From Phytophthora sp. 'mugwort' (lineage: Eukaryota; Oomycota; Peronosporomycetes; Peronosporales; Peronosporaceae): a stretch of 64,000 nucleotides of DNA. Both the position numbers and the translations under genes were made by a program. The notes below the pieces were generated by a model. That model saw nothing but the letters and a program-made list of their open reading frames with translations, was not told where the DNA came from and did not search any database. The DNA lies in assembly GCA_033558025.1 (NCBI GenBank), contig JAUCEF010000013.1:241001-305000 (forward strand). Direction: 5' to 3'. Of this stretch, positions 1-10,469 are shown piece after piece (the first letter of the stretch is position 1; each line of letters begins with the position of its first letter).

Positions 1-1140
1 GTATGCTGATCCTCAAGCCTGCCTCGAAATAACTCCTTCCAGCACAAACAGTATACAACTAAGAACAATACAGCGTCGCCCATTATGAAGCATATTTGAG
101 TGCTGATGGTTATAGTAAGTAGGAACGGTTCCCGTACTATCACCCGTTTGTGGGACGGGTCTGCAAGTTTGCGTTCGAGTATGCACGGAGAACAAGCATG
201 TGGCTGCAGTTGATGAGGACTTGCTAGTTGGATGGTTCGAATCTATAGCAGAATTATTTGGACAGATTGTTCCAAAGGAAGCCTTTAAGCGCGTCTAAGA
301 AATCACCTCTATTTTTCCTACGCATGCACACGCCGCTACCACCGGGGTTTACTTGGGAAATGCTGTGTGACGAGTACAAGAAGCATCTTAATGATTTCTT
401 TGAAGACACCCCGCACCCTCGCAAATTGCATTCTGCCAGATCCTGCACAAACACTGCCCGAAGATAGGTATTCGCTCTAGCAGAAGTCAAGTCTGTGACG
501 TGTGCGCCATATACCATACCTAAATTCCTTCGACCGGAGGACCCTTCCGACATGTACCGTTCAAAGTGGTACGTTAAGGAAGGTCTGTCACAAAACCAAC
601 TTAGTATGAAATTGAATCCACTGCTCGGGCTAGGTGTACCCGGATGGGCTGTTCGAAAGACGTGTGATTCACCTTTGTTTACATGCGTAAGGAAACAGCC
701 TGAACGGCCTATAGGTTGTGAAAAACGCAAAAAAAAACAAATCTCTGCAAATTTGCCTCAAGAGTCATGTGCTCTCAAATGTGAAAAATCTACAATGAGT
801 CCCGGATTTTCGTAGCGGGATCCATTATTAAAACATAAGTCCTTTATTTGGACTGCTCGGACAGTCAGCAACACAGCGATCCTATAGGTATACAATTCGC
901 CAATGATATTGTGCCACTAAAAGCCGCAATCACACGCGCACAACAAGGAGCGGTGCGCGACACACACCACAAACGAATCAGGATCTGGCCAGTACACCGA
1001 CAGCAGTCGCCTTGGTTTCAGTCGAGATGTTTTACGTCCTACTACACGAACCTCCATGGCGGATCCTCAGGTTGTACACCCTGTACGCTCGGCCTCGCAA
1101 AGAACTGAGTCCCCTTCAGTTGTCCCCGCCCCAGTACGAC
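1..1140. other. Unassigned segment, no convincing gene
   Basis: Two overlapping open frames run in opposite directions here, 158 codons on the minus strand (730-254) and 106 codons on the plus strand (495-815). Neither shows a domain, signal peptide or repeat I recognise, and one is probably the shadow of the other. The surrounding bases show no introns or terminal repeats that would define an element. Treat as intergenic or as a very decayed repeat. Confidence 0.3.
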
Positions 1141-1156
1141 TACCTACGACGACGCA

Positions 1157-1212
1157 GCTCAGAGGATGAGCACGGAGCATGGCTCGAGGTTGCTGGTTCG
1201 AGTCCAGCCGGT
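1157..1212 (+). repeat. tRNA-derived sequence (SINE-like box A/box B)
   Basis: A perfect box B, GGTTCGAGTCC, lies at 1195-1205 inside a T-arm whose stem GCTGG/CCAGC pairs. Upstream at 1157-1171 is a D-arm-like GCTC..GAGC stem that resembles box A. The anticodon stem does not pair well and the 5' acceptor strand does not complement the 3' side (GGTTGCC), so this is not an intact tRNA gene. A tRNA pseudogene or the head of a tRNA-derived SINE fits best. Box A and box B together are the internal RNA polymerase III promoter in such elements. Confidence 0.4.
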
Positions 1213-1345
1213 TGCCATACTTCGCTTGGTGGGGGTCCCTTGTGCGCTGTTAAGGTGTCAAGGGCGCTCATATGTGTCGTTTTGGTACTATGTGGGTTTG
1301 CTGCTGCTGTGCTGTTTGTACTGTTGATTTCTAACCTAACGTGAG

Positions 1346-2845
1346 TCATACTAAGCGTGGAATAGACGTTGTATTTGCCTCTTCTTCTTCGCTTGCGTTT
1401 TGCCTACTGGATTGCAGATGCCGCAAGCTCGAGGGCATCTCGACGGTCTGGATCGCAGATGACAGCAGCACGACGCAGCCGGCGATCTTCGCGTTTAGGT
1501 CGCCCGCCACGAGCTTTACTTGTAGGTCGCCCTTCAAGTAAAGCTCGTGGAGACGCTTACAAATAGCGATGGCGTGATATTGCGGGCGTTGAGAAAGGCA
1601 AGCACGGCTGCCTCCGCCTTCTTCCCGAGCGCCAGGACTTGGTCGCCGTAGCCGTTGGCGCCTGGGTCCAGCTTGAAGTCGACGACGACGAACGGCTTCA
1701 TCAAGCGGCGAGGTGCTTCGTGTCCGACCGCTGCCTTTTCGGCGCGTCTGACATCGCCCGCGGCTCTTACGCGTACCATGTGAACCACGTCGTGTGAAGG
1801 TAAGACACCGACGTCCGTCTGCGCTTTGGTTGGCCTCGACCTGGTTTGGTTCCTGCTGACGCTTTTTGTTCTTGTCGTGTGATGGCGCTCCGTCCACTTT
1901 AGCTTCTAGGTTGACTAAGTGCTCGTCTGTAACTGGTCAATAACACAGTTTGATGGTCGATGTTCTTACTCTCGTTACTTGGTCCCTTATACGGTGTGGC
2001 AGCTTGTTCTTGGCTTGGACCAGTGCTTCCACAGATGGAAAGAGGTGAAGCCAACGCGAGAGCTCAGCGATTGACGCCCCGACTTACAGCAGCCGACACC
2101 AGACGCCTGAAGGCCAGTCCATTGGCGTGGACCTCCTTCATCATGGGGGTAGTGCCATATAAAATAAGCTTTGAGCACAGCTGCTACTTGGTGACTCAGG
2201 TTGTGCTTGAGGGTTTCCATCTTGTAACAGGCTGAGAATAGCGAGCGTTGGACAGCGGCAATCTTTTCCTGCGTCTCCGCGTCGAATGGCTTCAAGTCCA
2301 GCGCCTTGACGACTGCCTTCGTGCCGTACCCGCTATGTGATCTTCTCTGCTTGTGATGAGGATGTCGTCGTTGAACGCCTTGTTTGTTTTGTCGACATGT
2401 TCCAGGCCCCGCGGTCAAAGAGACAGCGGTGTGTGGCAGCTTCACACCCGTTCGAGCGTTGTGCGCTACCGCGGCGAAACGCGTGCGATGTCAGCGGTGC
2501 TCCGACTCCAGTAGCAGGCGCGACGCGGTTGAGCGAACGGTTTGACGTATGAATATATCGTCGGCACAGCAGCGGGTTTTGGTACAGCAGTTACAGTTGA
2601 GGCGGCACCGCCCAGGACGACAAGCTGTTCCGCCAGCGGAGTCCCTGTGCGATAGCGCGAAGGCGGCTTCGACCAGGCCATCGGGCATGTTGTAGACAAT
2701 GCGATGGACGGAGCGGGCTGCGTGATCAGCGCCACGGCGACCGCGTTCGGCAGGCAGGTAACGAAGGCGGCATCAGGAACAGCAACAACCCCTGCTCTTC
2801 GGACGTCTTCATACGGATGAGGCGCACGAAGAACACAGAACACCT
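1346..2845 (-). pseudogene. Unrecognised decayed coding sequence
   Basis: Reading leftward on the minus strand, several frames carry protein-like stretches that switch frame: around 2440-2000 (with KPFDAETQEKIAAVQRSLF and a following Leu/His-rich helix), around 1790-1535 (with KPFVVVDFKLDPGANGYGD) and around 1600-1346. The composition is Arg/Ala-rich and GC-rich, unlike the AT-rich DNA to the right. I do not recognise the family; it may be an old transposon gene or a host pseudogene. The boundaries are approximate. Confidence 0.3.
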
Positions 2846-2975
2846 CCGCTGCGTCAACAGACTAGCTCAGCTTGCGGACAAGCGACAGGTCGGAGGATCG
2901 CCCTAACAGGTACCACAGCAAACACAACAATGTAGCGTATTGGTAGCCACTAGTGGAAACACGCATTCTTATACA

Positions 2976-3043
2976 AATACCATCACCATATTTTTTAAGT
3001 CACAATTTGAATACCATCACCATATTTTTTAAGTCACAATTTG
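2976..3043. repeat. 34-bp perfect tandem duplication
   Basis: The 34-bp unit that begins AATACCATCACCATATTT occurs twice in direct tandem, 2976-3009 and 3010-3043, with no mismatch. The identity suggests a recent local duplication in AT-rich DNA. No flanking element is apparent. Confidence 0.9.
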
Positions 3044-4713
3044 AGCATGGTGGGGCTTTGTTAATTACCTTCCCTTCATCTCGTTTCATACAGAAGTTTT
3101 TGAGCGTTTTCCCCATGTTAAGCAACCGTTGCCCGAAAAACAAACCGGCCACAAACAGCCACAATTCACTCTGTCTAAATATCGTATAGCGGTTCCGAGC
3201 AACTGGTTTACCATTCTTACCCTCGAGAAATGCAAGATACATTCCAAACTTATTTATCACAAACACAAAACAGTTGCCTATAACATCTTGTTCAATGCAT
3301 GCATAACATAGTCAAACTTACATTTTCGCTTTTAACGAAAGCCTGGAATGCACCTTGGGCTGTGGTCTTGGCCGCTTAGTGTTGCCAGGCTTGAGCTCAG
3401 CCAAGCCCACCCTGGGAGTTTTGGTCGGATTGAAAGCAAATATGCAAGTGATAGAAAGATATGCTCCACACTAGTGGTTTGAACGGAGATACACATATTT
3501 CTCGTGGCTTCCGACCCGATACCTCGGAACGGCTGTGCAGAAAACCTACCTAACCCTTTGTTTAGGAGTGGCTGAAAATATTTGAGTAAAGGCCTATGAT
3601 TGGTTGAATATAGATGAAATTAGGTGATTGGCCGTTGCAGAGCCAATGTGCCCCATACAAAATTTAAGTATTAGTCGGATAAGTCGTCATATTTCATCCA
3701 TATTTGTGTATCATTAAGAATGTAACACATGGCTACATTCTTAGTGAAACTTTGTTTTAGTCGTAACATTTTCACGAATGTAATCCTGCATGTTTCTCGG
3801 ACGTTTTGAGATCGTTCTTCCATGATTTAAAGTTCGCAAATTGAAAGCTCAACTTTTAGAAACAGTTAAAAACAAAATCTCTTTTTGTGGCTTCGAGTTT
3901 AGACCCGCTGGATAGTTCTACAGAAAGTCAAACGATATGCTTTCACCTTGTACTCGTTGGAAAACCTCAAAAACGCGGTAGTGATACTTTTGAGAAAAAA
4001 AACTCTCTCAATTAGTAGTTGACGGTTAACTGTACGGATGGAAAGACTCGATTACTTCAAATCCCCGTCACCTGATATTGTTTAAATATGGTTTACTATA
4101 CGCCCGCCACTGCAGAAGAAACCTGGCCTCGATGCTTGTTGTTCTACAGGCGATTCCTTGCTGCCCTGCAGTTTCGAGTCGGTAATGTTCGTCATACGGC
4201 TGTCTGGTTGACCACGAAATCTCGAGATGGACTCACTTTGTCAGCCTGAACAATCTCCTAGGCTGGCTTCTTCCGACAACGTAGACCGCTGTACCTCCAA
4301 TAGTAATGTTCTGCATTGTACACTGTTTGCTGCTCTTCACGCCGCTGCGGTGCGTTCGTCGACGTTTATTTTAATATAATGCGAAACGCCATGCAGCAGA
4401 CCAGCGCTTTCGGCTTTTTTGGGCAGTGCCTCCACGTATTCACAATGAAACTTAAAGGGTCCGACCAATTTGTTCGGCGTCTACGTCGCGCACATGCTAG
4501 CAGCTCGCCTGCGAAGTTACTGGTTCTGCTTTGTCGCCAATTGTATTTTCATCATGTGTATTCGCATGTAACTTGTCAATTTTTTTCCACCATCTACATC
4601 AGGCGCAATCTAGCTATCCTTCACACAGTGACGCATCCAAGCAAGGACAAGTTGTATCCATTACTTAAGTACACAACGAATTCAATAGCGGAGGTGCAGG
4701 AAAGCTGTTCTAC
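3044..4713. other. Gene-poor spacer downstream of SMC4
   Basis: This stretch is AT-rich and holds only short chance reading frames: 88 codons on minus at 3266-3000, and 135 codons on plus at 4316-4723 that overlaps the end of SMC4. No terminal repeats, tRNA or recognisable domain were seen. The 3' untranslated region of SMC4 should fall in its right-hand part. Confidence 0.5.
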
Positions 4714-7700
4714 CTACGACTGATTTGTTTGAAGCTGCAGTGGCGTACTCGTCGCTGATGTGCTTTGCTGTCTGACGGGGGATGCCACCGACTGCTGGCT
4801 GGACCGCCGGGACCTTTTCATGGACCGACGAGAGCCACTCGTCGGACTGCTCATGTTATATTTCCCTGACTTCTGCATCACCGGCGTCGTCGTTACGCTT
4901 GCGGCCTTACTGGTGCCCTGCTCGTAGATCTTCGGGTTGATCGTCACACTCTTCGTCGCGTCATTCGTCTTGTAGATTCCTACCAGGCGATCCGCAAGCT
5001 CAAACATGTTGTTGCGCAAGGAGATGATGACGAACTGCGCGTTACGCGTGCGTTGCTTGATATAGTTGCCCACGATTGACACGTTCTTGAAATCTAACGC
5101 AGCATCGATCTCATCCATCACGTACAGCGGCGTAGGTTTGTAATGGTGCAGCGCAAACACAAGGGCCAGCGATGCAAGAGTCTTCTCACCACCAGAGAGA
5201 TTGGAGATGTTTTTCCAGCTCTTCTTTGAAGGCCGCACGCTGAATACTACACCCTCCGAGAACGGGTCCAGTGAATCCACAAGTTCCAACTCAGCATCAC
5301 CGCCGAGCGTAATCATTTGGTACATTTCCTTCAGCTTGAGTGTAATGATACGGAAACCCGTCATAAACTCCTCCAGTCGCTTACGCCGAAGTTCGTCGTA
5401 CTCGTGCCGCTTCAGATCACGTAGCTTCGTCGCTTCCTCCAGCTCCAGTACACGGGCCTTGTATTCCTCCTCTTTTTGTTTGTACTCGGTTAGCGCACCC
5501 ATGTTCACGTTGGACTTCAGCTCATCGCGCTGCTGCTCTAGCACGGAAATCTCATACTTCATTTCCTCCTTGCTGTAACGAGACAATGCAACAGCGTCCA
5601 GCATTGGAAGCCTTTCCAGCGTGACGTCCAAGTTGGCATCTTCCTCTTCTTCGCTTTCCTCGTCCTCGTCGTTGTCCTCCTTATGCTCCTCGTCCATAGT
5701 CTCGTCTCCGTCGGCGGTCCTACTTTTCTTGTGACGCTTTGGAGCAGGCAGCCCTCGTTCGTCCTCGAAGACGCCAGCATTGTGCTCTTGCTCCGTGATG
5801 AACGCATCATGCAGTGACGTAAGCTTCGTCTTCCAGTACGTCTCCTTCTTTCCGTTTTCCTCCAGCATCTTCTCGCAGTCCTCCAGGCTGTTGGCAAGAT
5901 CCACTTCTGCACTCGCCATCTCGTCGTATTCCTTCTTCAGCTTCCTATACTTCGTTTCGTCCTTACGGAGCTCCTTCTCCTTCGCGGTAACCTGCTCTTG
6001 AACACTCTCACACTTCTGAAGAACAGCCAAGGCCTTCTCTTCCATCGCAGTAATCTGCTCACGGGTGTCCTCGATCTTCTTTTTCGATGCCTTGATGTCT
6101 TCCTCAATCTTCTTAAGAGCCTGCTCATTCTTTTCAGTGTTCTTTTGGCTACTCTTGAAATCAACTCGAATCTTGGTCATTTGCTTGGTCTTCTCCGCAA
6201 TTTGCTTTGTAATCTTTTTTGCCACATCCTGCTCCTTGCGCAACTTCTCGCCACCAACGTCGAGGATCTGTTCCTTCATCTTAGCCAGTTTAGCAGCCAT
6301 TTTGTCCACCTTCAGTTTAGTGGTTTTGTACTCGGCTTCCTTTGCAGACTTCGTCTTATTGAGCTTCTCAACCTGCTTTTTACCCTCTGGAGAAAGCGTT
6401 GTTTGCTTATCCAAGATGCCTTTGTTCTTCTTGAAATCCTCGAGGCGTGTCTTAGTAGCACTTACATCCAGCTCGATCTTCGGCAGATCGTTCTCATACT
6501 GCTCGATCTTCCGACCAAGATGCGATAACTCCTTTTCCAGCGAAGATTTCTCGTCACGGATCTGTTCGAGTTCACTTCGCAACGACGATGCTTCCTCCTG
6601 CAGGGCCCGGATCTCGCCTTCACTTAAACCGCTTGCAAGCGTACTAGACATGCCACCGCTGCGTGCTCGCTTACCTCCGCCAGACATAGCGCCGGACATT
6701 TCAACTAGCTGCCCGTCGAAAGTCACAACGCGATACTTGCATTGGCGGCCTTGGTAGGCAATTGCAGAAGCCTCGTCCAGGTCCTTTGCCACAAGTGTGT
6801 CACGTAAGGCATAGTAAAACGCTGGCAGATACTTTTCGTCGTTCACCTTCACTAAATCGAATAGCCGTGGGGCTTGTTGTCCAGAAGGAGCGGTAACACC
6901 ACGGAAGTGTTGCGAGTACTTCGATCTAAGATAGCCCAACTGTTCCAAAATCAGGAAGGTAGTGCGCCCCAAATTGTGTTTGCGTAGGTATGCCACGCAT
7001 GCCTGCGCCCCTGATGTTGTCTCGACCACCAAGTTGTTCAATGCTCCGCACGCTGTTGAGATAGCAACGTCGTATTTCCCGTCGATCGCACCAAGGTCTC
7101 CCAGACGACCGAACAATCCAGCATTTTCCAGCGGCTTACCTGGCTTTGATGCCTCGAGCAGCTCGCGCAACATACGGTTCCGAGTTGCATGCGACTGCAT
7201 AGCGCCAGAAGCCTCCTCCGATTTTGTGCGTGCCTCACGATATTTCTCAGCTACAGAGCTTTCTCTGCCTTTAACGTCGTCCAGTTCTTGCTGAGCAACG
7301 CCGATGCGATCCTTCATCTTAGTAAGCTTTTCCTGCTTCTCGTTCTGCTCTTCCTCGAGTCCGCGCAGGTTCGCTTCGGCCTCAATGGCCCCGCACGCGT
7401 TAGCTTCAAGCGCCTTCTTGGCGTTGGTAACAGGCTCCTCCACCAGCTGAATCTCGGTTTGAGTCGTGTCGATCACTGACCGTAAAGCATTCATCTCGGT
7501 CTGGAATGGCTCCATTTCTTGCTGAATTTCCTCCATTGTACTGCGAAGCTTCGCCGTTTCTTCCTTGTGTCCCTCAATAATACTTTCCAACACCTGTTCC
7601 TGTTTCTTGAGCTTCGCCTGCAGTTTCTCCACTTCTTTCTCCAGCTGCGGTACTAGTTCTTCATTCTCTTGCACCTTTTGCTCAATGTTTTTCTGCTTCT

Positions 7701-8931
7701 TCAGCTCTTTCTTCTGCGCCGCTTGCAGCTCCTTCTGTCGCTCCTTTGCGTATTTGAGCTCTTCCCGCAGCTTTACGTCCTGCTTCTCAAAGTCAGCGTA
7801 CTCTGTTTTCGCCGTATCCAGCTGCTTGGCAACCTCGTCGTGTTCGTTCTTCACGCGCTGATAAACAGCCTCGACCGATTGCAACTCCTCGCGGTTCTTC
7901 TCCATTCGAGCCAGCTCCGCCTTGTACTTGGCCTGCAGCTCGTCACGCTTGGATTCGCATAACTCGCGATTCTTTGACGCCTCTTGGATCCACAACTGGT
8001 ACAGAATATTCGTCTTCATGTATACTTCCTTCTCCTTGCGAAGGTACTCAAGTGCCTCGGCACGCGGGCCTTCCAGATGCGCCTTCTCCTTCTCCACTAA
8101 CTTAACACGGTTGACTTTATCGCCTCGCACCTCGTTGCACTGCTCCACTTCGTCCCACACTCGCTCCGTGGGCTCCACGTACACGTTCGAGCCAATGATG
8201 TCTTCCAGATACTCAAGAAGTCCGTCCTCGTTGGAGCCCTCGGCGCCCTTACTCTTCATCATAGCAATCTGCTCAACCTCTCCCTGCAGGATGAGGAAGC
8301 GATTGTTGTCCAGGTCGATGCCCTTGTCTTGGAGCAGCTCCGTGACGCTTGTGAAGTTGCTGGGGCGGTCATTAACATAGTACTTGCTCACGTTTCCCTT
8401 GGTGGCCGTGCGCGTGACGCTAAACTGGGAATTGGGGACGACTGTGTAGTTGCCCTCGTTGTCTGCAGCTGAGAGGGCGTCGCCGTCCTCTTTCTCGTCC
8501 GCATCGATAATCTCCTGGAAAAAGACGGAGACTGTAGCCATTTCCAGGTTCGGGAAGCCCGCGGAGCGATGCACGAGCTCCGATACTTTCTTGAGCCGCA
8601 ACTTGGACGCGCGCTTGCCGAACACAAAGAGCAGCGCGTCGATGACATTGGACTTGCCGCTGCCGTTTGGGCCCACGACGGCGCTAAAGCACTTGTGGAA
8701 GGGGCCGATCTCCACTTTACCTGCGTATGACTTGAAGTTCTCCAGCTGCATCCTTGTGATCATCAGCCGCTTGACGGGCGCGGCCTTAGCGGGCGTCGAC
8801 GGCGCGACGGGGGACGTCGGCTGCGAATGGACGACGTCAGCATCGCCCTCCATGTCCACCGCCTGCTGCGTCGTCTGCTGCTCCACAGTCGGTGGCGTGG
8901 CGGCGGCGTCCACTTCCTCCTCGAGTGCCAT
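4714..8931 (-). CDS. SMC4: Condensin subunit SMC4, chromosome segregation ATPase
   Basis: A single uninterrupted frame of 1405 codons. SMC4 pairs with SMC2 through its hinge, and the two form the ATPase core of condensin, which loops and compacts mitotic chromosomes. An N-terminal extension of about 55 residues, Pro/Thr-rich, precedes the ABC half-domain with the Walker A motif GPNGSGKS at residues 87-94. A coiled coil follows, then the hinge at roughly 605-755 (GDLGAIDGKYDVAI), which ends with a Gly-rich SGAMSGGGKR stretch. The return coiled coil follows. The C-terminal half-domain has the signature LSGGEK at 1245-1250 and Walker B LYVMDEID at 1269-1276. A Glu/Asp-rich insert interrupts the return coil near residues 1080-1100. 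A basic Ser/Arg tail of about 80 residues ends the protein. The SMC4-type residues and length (human and yeast are about 1290-1420) separate it from SMC2. The start ATG at 8931 is the first in frame. Confidence 0.97.
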   Translation of the reverse strand: MALEEEVDAAATPPTVEQQTTQQAVDMEGDADVVHSQPTSPVAPSTPAKAAPVKRLMITRMQLENFKSYAGKVEIGPFHKCFSAVVGPNGSGKSNVIDALLFVFGKRASKLRLKKVSELVHRSAGFPNLEMATVSVFFQEIIDADEKEDGDALSAADNEGNYTVVPNSQFSVTRTATKGNVSKYYVNDRPSNFTSVTELLQDKGIDLDNNRFLILQGEVEQIAMMKSKGAEGSNEDGLLEYLEDIIGSNVYVEPTERVWDEVEQCNEVRGDKVNRVKLVEKEKAHLEGPRAEALEYLRKEKEVYMKTNILYQLWIQEASKNRELCESKRDELQAKYKAELARMEKNREELQSVEAVYQRVKNEHDEVAKQLDTAKTEYADFEKQDVKLREELKYAKERQKELQAAQKKELKKQKNIEQKVQENEELVPQLEKEVEKLQAKLKKQEQVLESIIEGHKEETAKLRSTMEEIQQEMEPFQTEMNALRSVIDTTQTEIQLVEEPVTNAKKALEANACGAIEAEANLRGLEEEQNEKQEKLTKMKDRIGVAQQELDDVKGRESSVAEKYREARTKSEEASGAMQSHATRNRMLRELLEASKPGKPLENAGLFGRLGDLGAIDGKYDVAISTACGALNNLVVETTSGAQACVAYLRKHNLGRTTFLILEQLGYLRSKYSQHFRGVTAPSGQQAPRLFDLVKVNDEKYLPAFYYALRDTLVAKDLDEASAIAYQGRQCKYRVVTFDGQLVEMSGAMSGGGKRARSGGMSSTLASGLSEGEIRALQEEASSLRSELEQIRDEKSSLEKELSHLGRKIEQYENDLPKIELDVSATKTRLEDFKKNKGILDKQTTLSPEGKKQVEKLNKTKSAKEAEYKTTKLKVDKMAAKLAKMKEQILDVGGEKLRKEQDVAKKITKQIAEKTKQMTKIRVDFKSSQKNTEKNEQALKKIEEDIKASKKKIEDTREQITAMEEKALAVLQKCESVQEQVTAKEKELRKDETKYRKLKKEYDEMASAEVDLANSLEDCEKMLEENGKKETYWKTKLTSLHDAFITEQEHNAGVFEDERGLPAPKRHKKSRTADGDETMDEEHKEDNDEDEESEEEEDANLDVTLERLPMLDAVALSRYSKEEMKYEISVLEQQRDELKSNVNMGALTEYKQKEEEYKARVLELEEATKLRDLKRHEYDELRRKRLEEFMTGFRIITLKLKEMYQMITLGGDAELELVDSLDPFSEGVVFSVRPSKKSWKNISNLSGGEKTLASLALVFALHHYKPTPLYVMDEIDAALDFKNVSIVGNYIKQRTRNAQFVIISLRNNMFELADRLVGIYKTNDATKSVTINPKIYEQGTSKAASVTTTPVMQKSGKYNMSSPTSGSRRSMKRSRRSSQQSVASPVRQQSTSATSTPLQLQTNQS

Positions 8932-9090
8932 GCCCTTGCTTGGTTTCCTTTTGCGCGCGCGGAATAGGAAATTTGTTAAGGGCGCCCACGTTCACTTGGG
9001 TTTTGTAAGTGGATGGCTACACTGGAGGGATTTAAACTATTCAGAGTGAAGGTCACTTCGACACGCATACAATTTACAAGTCATCTCACA
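8932..9090. promoter_or_regulatory. Divergent promoter region between SMC4 and ankyrin gene
   Basis: Only 159 bp separate the SMC4 start codon (minus) from the preferred start of the ankyrin gene (plus), so both core promoters must lie here. CGTTCACTTGGGTTTTG at about 8988-9004 resembles the oomycete initiator (YTCAYTTY) facing right, and TCACTTCGAC near 9053 is a second candidate. No TATA box is evident, which is usual for oomycete housekeeping genes. Initiator assignment is by eye only. Confidence 0.45.
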
Positions 9091-10347
9091 ATGCCGGTCG
9101 CTCTGCGCACCTTCGCAGTGGCCAAGCTGCCGCTGGACGTGCTCGGGCGCATTTTCTCATTTGCTTGGGGGCTACGCGAGGCTCTGGTCGACGATCTTGT
9201 GGACGTGGTGACGGTGCTGCTGGCCACGCGCGACGCTCCGTGCTCTCCGGGACTCGCAGACAGCGTGGCTGCCTCGGGCCAGTTGCACATGTTGCAGCTA
9301 CTACACCACTTCGAGGCGGAGGGCTTCTCCACCGACGCCATGGATGGCGCGGCTCGAAGCGGACACTTTGACGTGGTGCGATTCCTGCATTCGAACCGGT
9401 GCGAGGGCTGCACCAGTCGAGCGCTGGACGGTGCCCTGGACGCACAGCACTGGAACATGGTACGTTTTCTCATCCAGAAGCGGCCAGAGAAGTGGTCAGG
9501 CCGGGCGACGCGCTGGGCGGCCGAGAATGACGACCTGGCTGTCCTTCAAGACATCTTCAGGAGGAACAGAGACACCCCCACGGCCGAGGCCAAGGTCGTG
9601 GCCTACAAGCACAAGCAGAGCGCGATACTTACGGCTCTATACGAAGAGGGCACGGACGCACGCCCGTCCTACACTTTGGTGCACGCATGTGCGAACAGAG
9701 ACCTGGAAATGGTCAGATATCTCACTGGAAGGGGTGAGGGATTCGTCAAGAGCGCAATGTCCGAGGCCATAGCGGCGGGCGCGTTGGAGATTGTCCAGCA
9801 TCTGCACGAAAATGTTCCTCAGAGATACACTGACGCCAGTAGAGTGGTGCCGATACAGGAGGCGGCACTGAAGGGACAGTTGAAGGTCCTCCAGTATTTG
9901 AACGAACATGCACCGGAGCTGTCCTGCACGACCAGAGCAATGGACGACGCCGCGGCTGGAGGTTACTTGGAGATAGTCACGTATCTGCACGAAAATCGCG
10001 AAGAAGGATGTACCACTCGCGCGATTGATCGAGCTGCTGCCAAGGGGCATCTGAACGTGGTGAAGTTTCTCCACGAAAACAGACAAGAAGGTTGTACGAC
10101 CGACGCTATGGACTACGCTGCGTTGTGGGGACATGTAGATGTCGTGTGCTTTCTACACGAAAACCGTCATGAAGGTTGTACTATACGGGCCTTTAACGAG
10201 GCTGTTCTGCGTGGCCACGTGCAAGTTGTTGATTTCCTCCTTCGCAGTAGGCCTGCGAACTGTGATATCGCCCATGGGCTCAAGCTTGCGCGTCAGCGAA
10301 AATGTCAAGCTGTATTGGATCTGCTGCTATCGTATTTGCCTGCATGA
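9091..10347 (+). CDS. Ankyrin-repeat protein with F-box-like N-terminus
   Basis: A frame of 418 codons from ATG 9091. An in-frame ATG at 9013 would add 26 residues, but its context (T at -3) is weaker than that of 9091 (A at -3), and family members begin just before the LPLDVLGRIFSFAWG motif. That motif resembles a short F-box or leucine-rich start. The rest is a run of ankyrin-type repeats of about 33 residues, clearest at residues 270-410, where AAAKGHLNVVKFLHENR, GHVDVVCFLHENR and GHVQVVDFLLRSR align. This is the large oomycete and brown-alga family in which repeats evolve fast and bind unknown partners. No transmembrane segment or signal peptide is seen. It shares its upstream region with SMC4. 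The substrate is unknown. Confidence 0.85.
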   Translation: MPVALRTFAVAKLPLDVLGRIFSFAWGLREALVDDLVDVVTVLLATRDAPCSPGLADSVAASGQLHMLQLLHHFEAEGFSTDAMDGAARSGHFDVVRFLHSNRCEGCTSRALDGALDAQHWNMVRFLIQKRPEKWSGRATRWAAENDDLAVLQDIFRRNRDTPTAEAKVVAYKHKQSAILTALYEEGTDARPSYTLVHACANRDLEMVRYLTGRGEGFVKSAMSEAIAAGALEIVQHLHENVPQRYTDASRVVPIQEAALKGQLKVLQYLNEHAPELSCTTRAMDDAAAGGYLEIVTYLHENREEGCTTRAIDRAAAKGHLNVVKFLHENRQEGCTTDAMDYAALWGHVDVVCFLHENRHEGCTIRAFNEAVLRGHVQVVDFLLRSRPANCDIAHGLKLARQRKCQAVLDLLLSYLPA

Positions 10348-10469
10348 TATCGATCCATTAAAGAGTGCAAAGCTACAGCTTGCATGAGCACATTCGCTCA
10401 TTTCATCTTTAGTCTTCGATGGCATAACCGGTCATACTATCCTCTGCTAATGTGGTCGTCTAAGGATTC
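10348..10469. other. Spacer downstream of ankyrin gene
   Basis: This short region follows the ankyrin stop codon. It should carry its 3' end; no other feature was seen. Confidence 0.4.

Noticed and set aside
1140..1349. 69-codon minus frame with WQPAGLEPATSS
   Set aside because: That string is the translation of the T-arm of a tRNA-like sequence, so the frame is not a protein.
4316..4723. 135-codon plus-strand frame overlapping the end of SMC4
   Set aside because: It runs antisense into the SMC4 3' end, has no domain and codes with no consistent bias. Treated as chance.
5998..6757. Long plus-strand frames inside SMC4 (up to 230 codons)
   Set aside because: They are the reverse of the coiled-coil coding strand (Leu/Phe/Ser-rich shadows of Lys/Glu/Arg codons), not independent genes.
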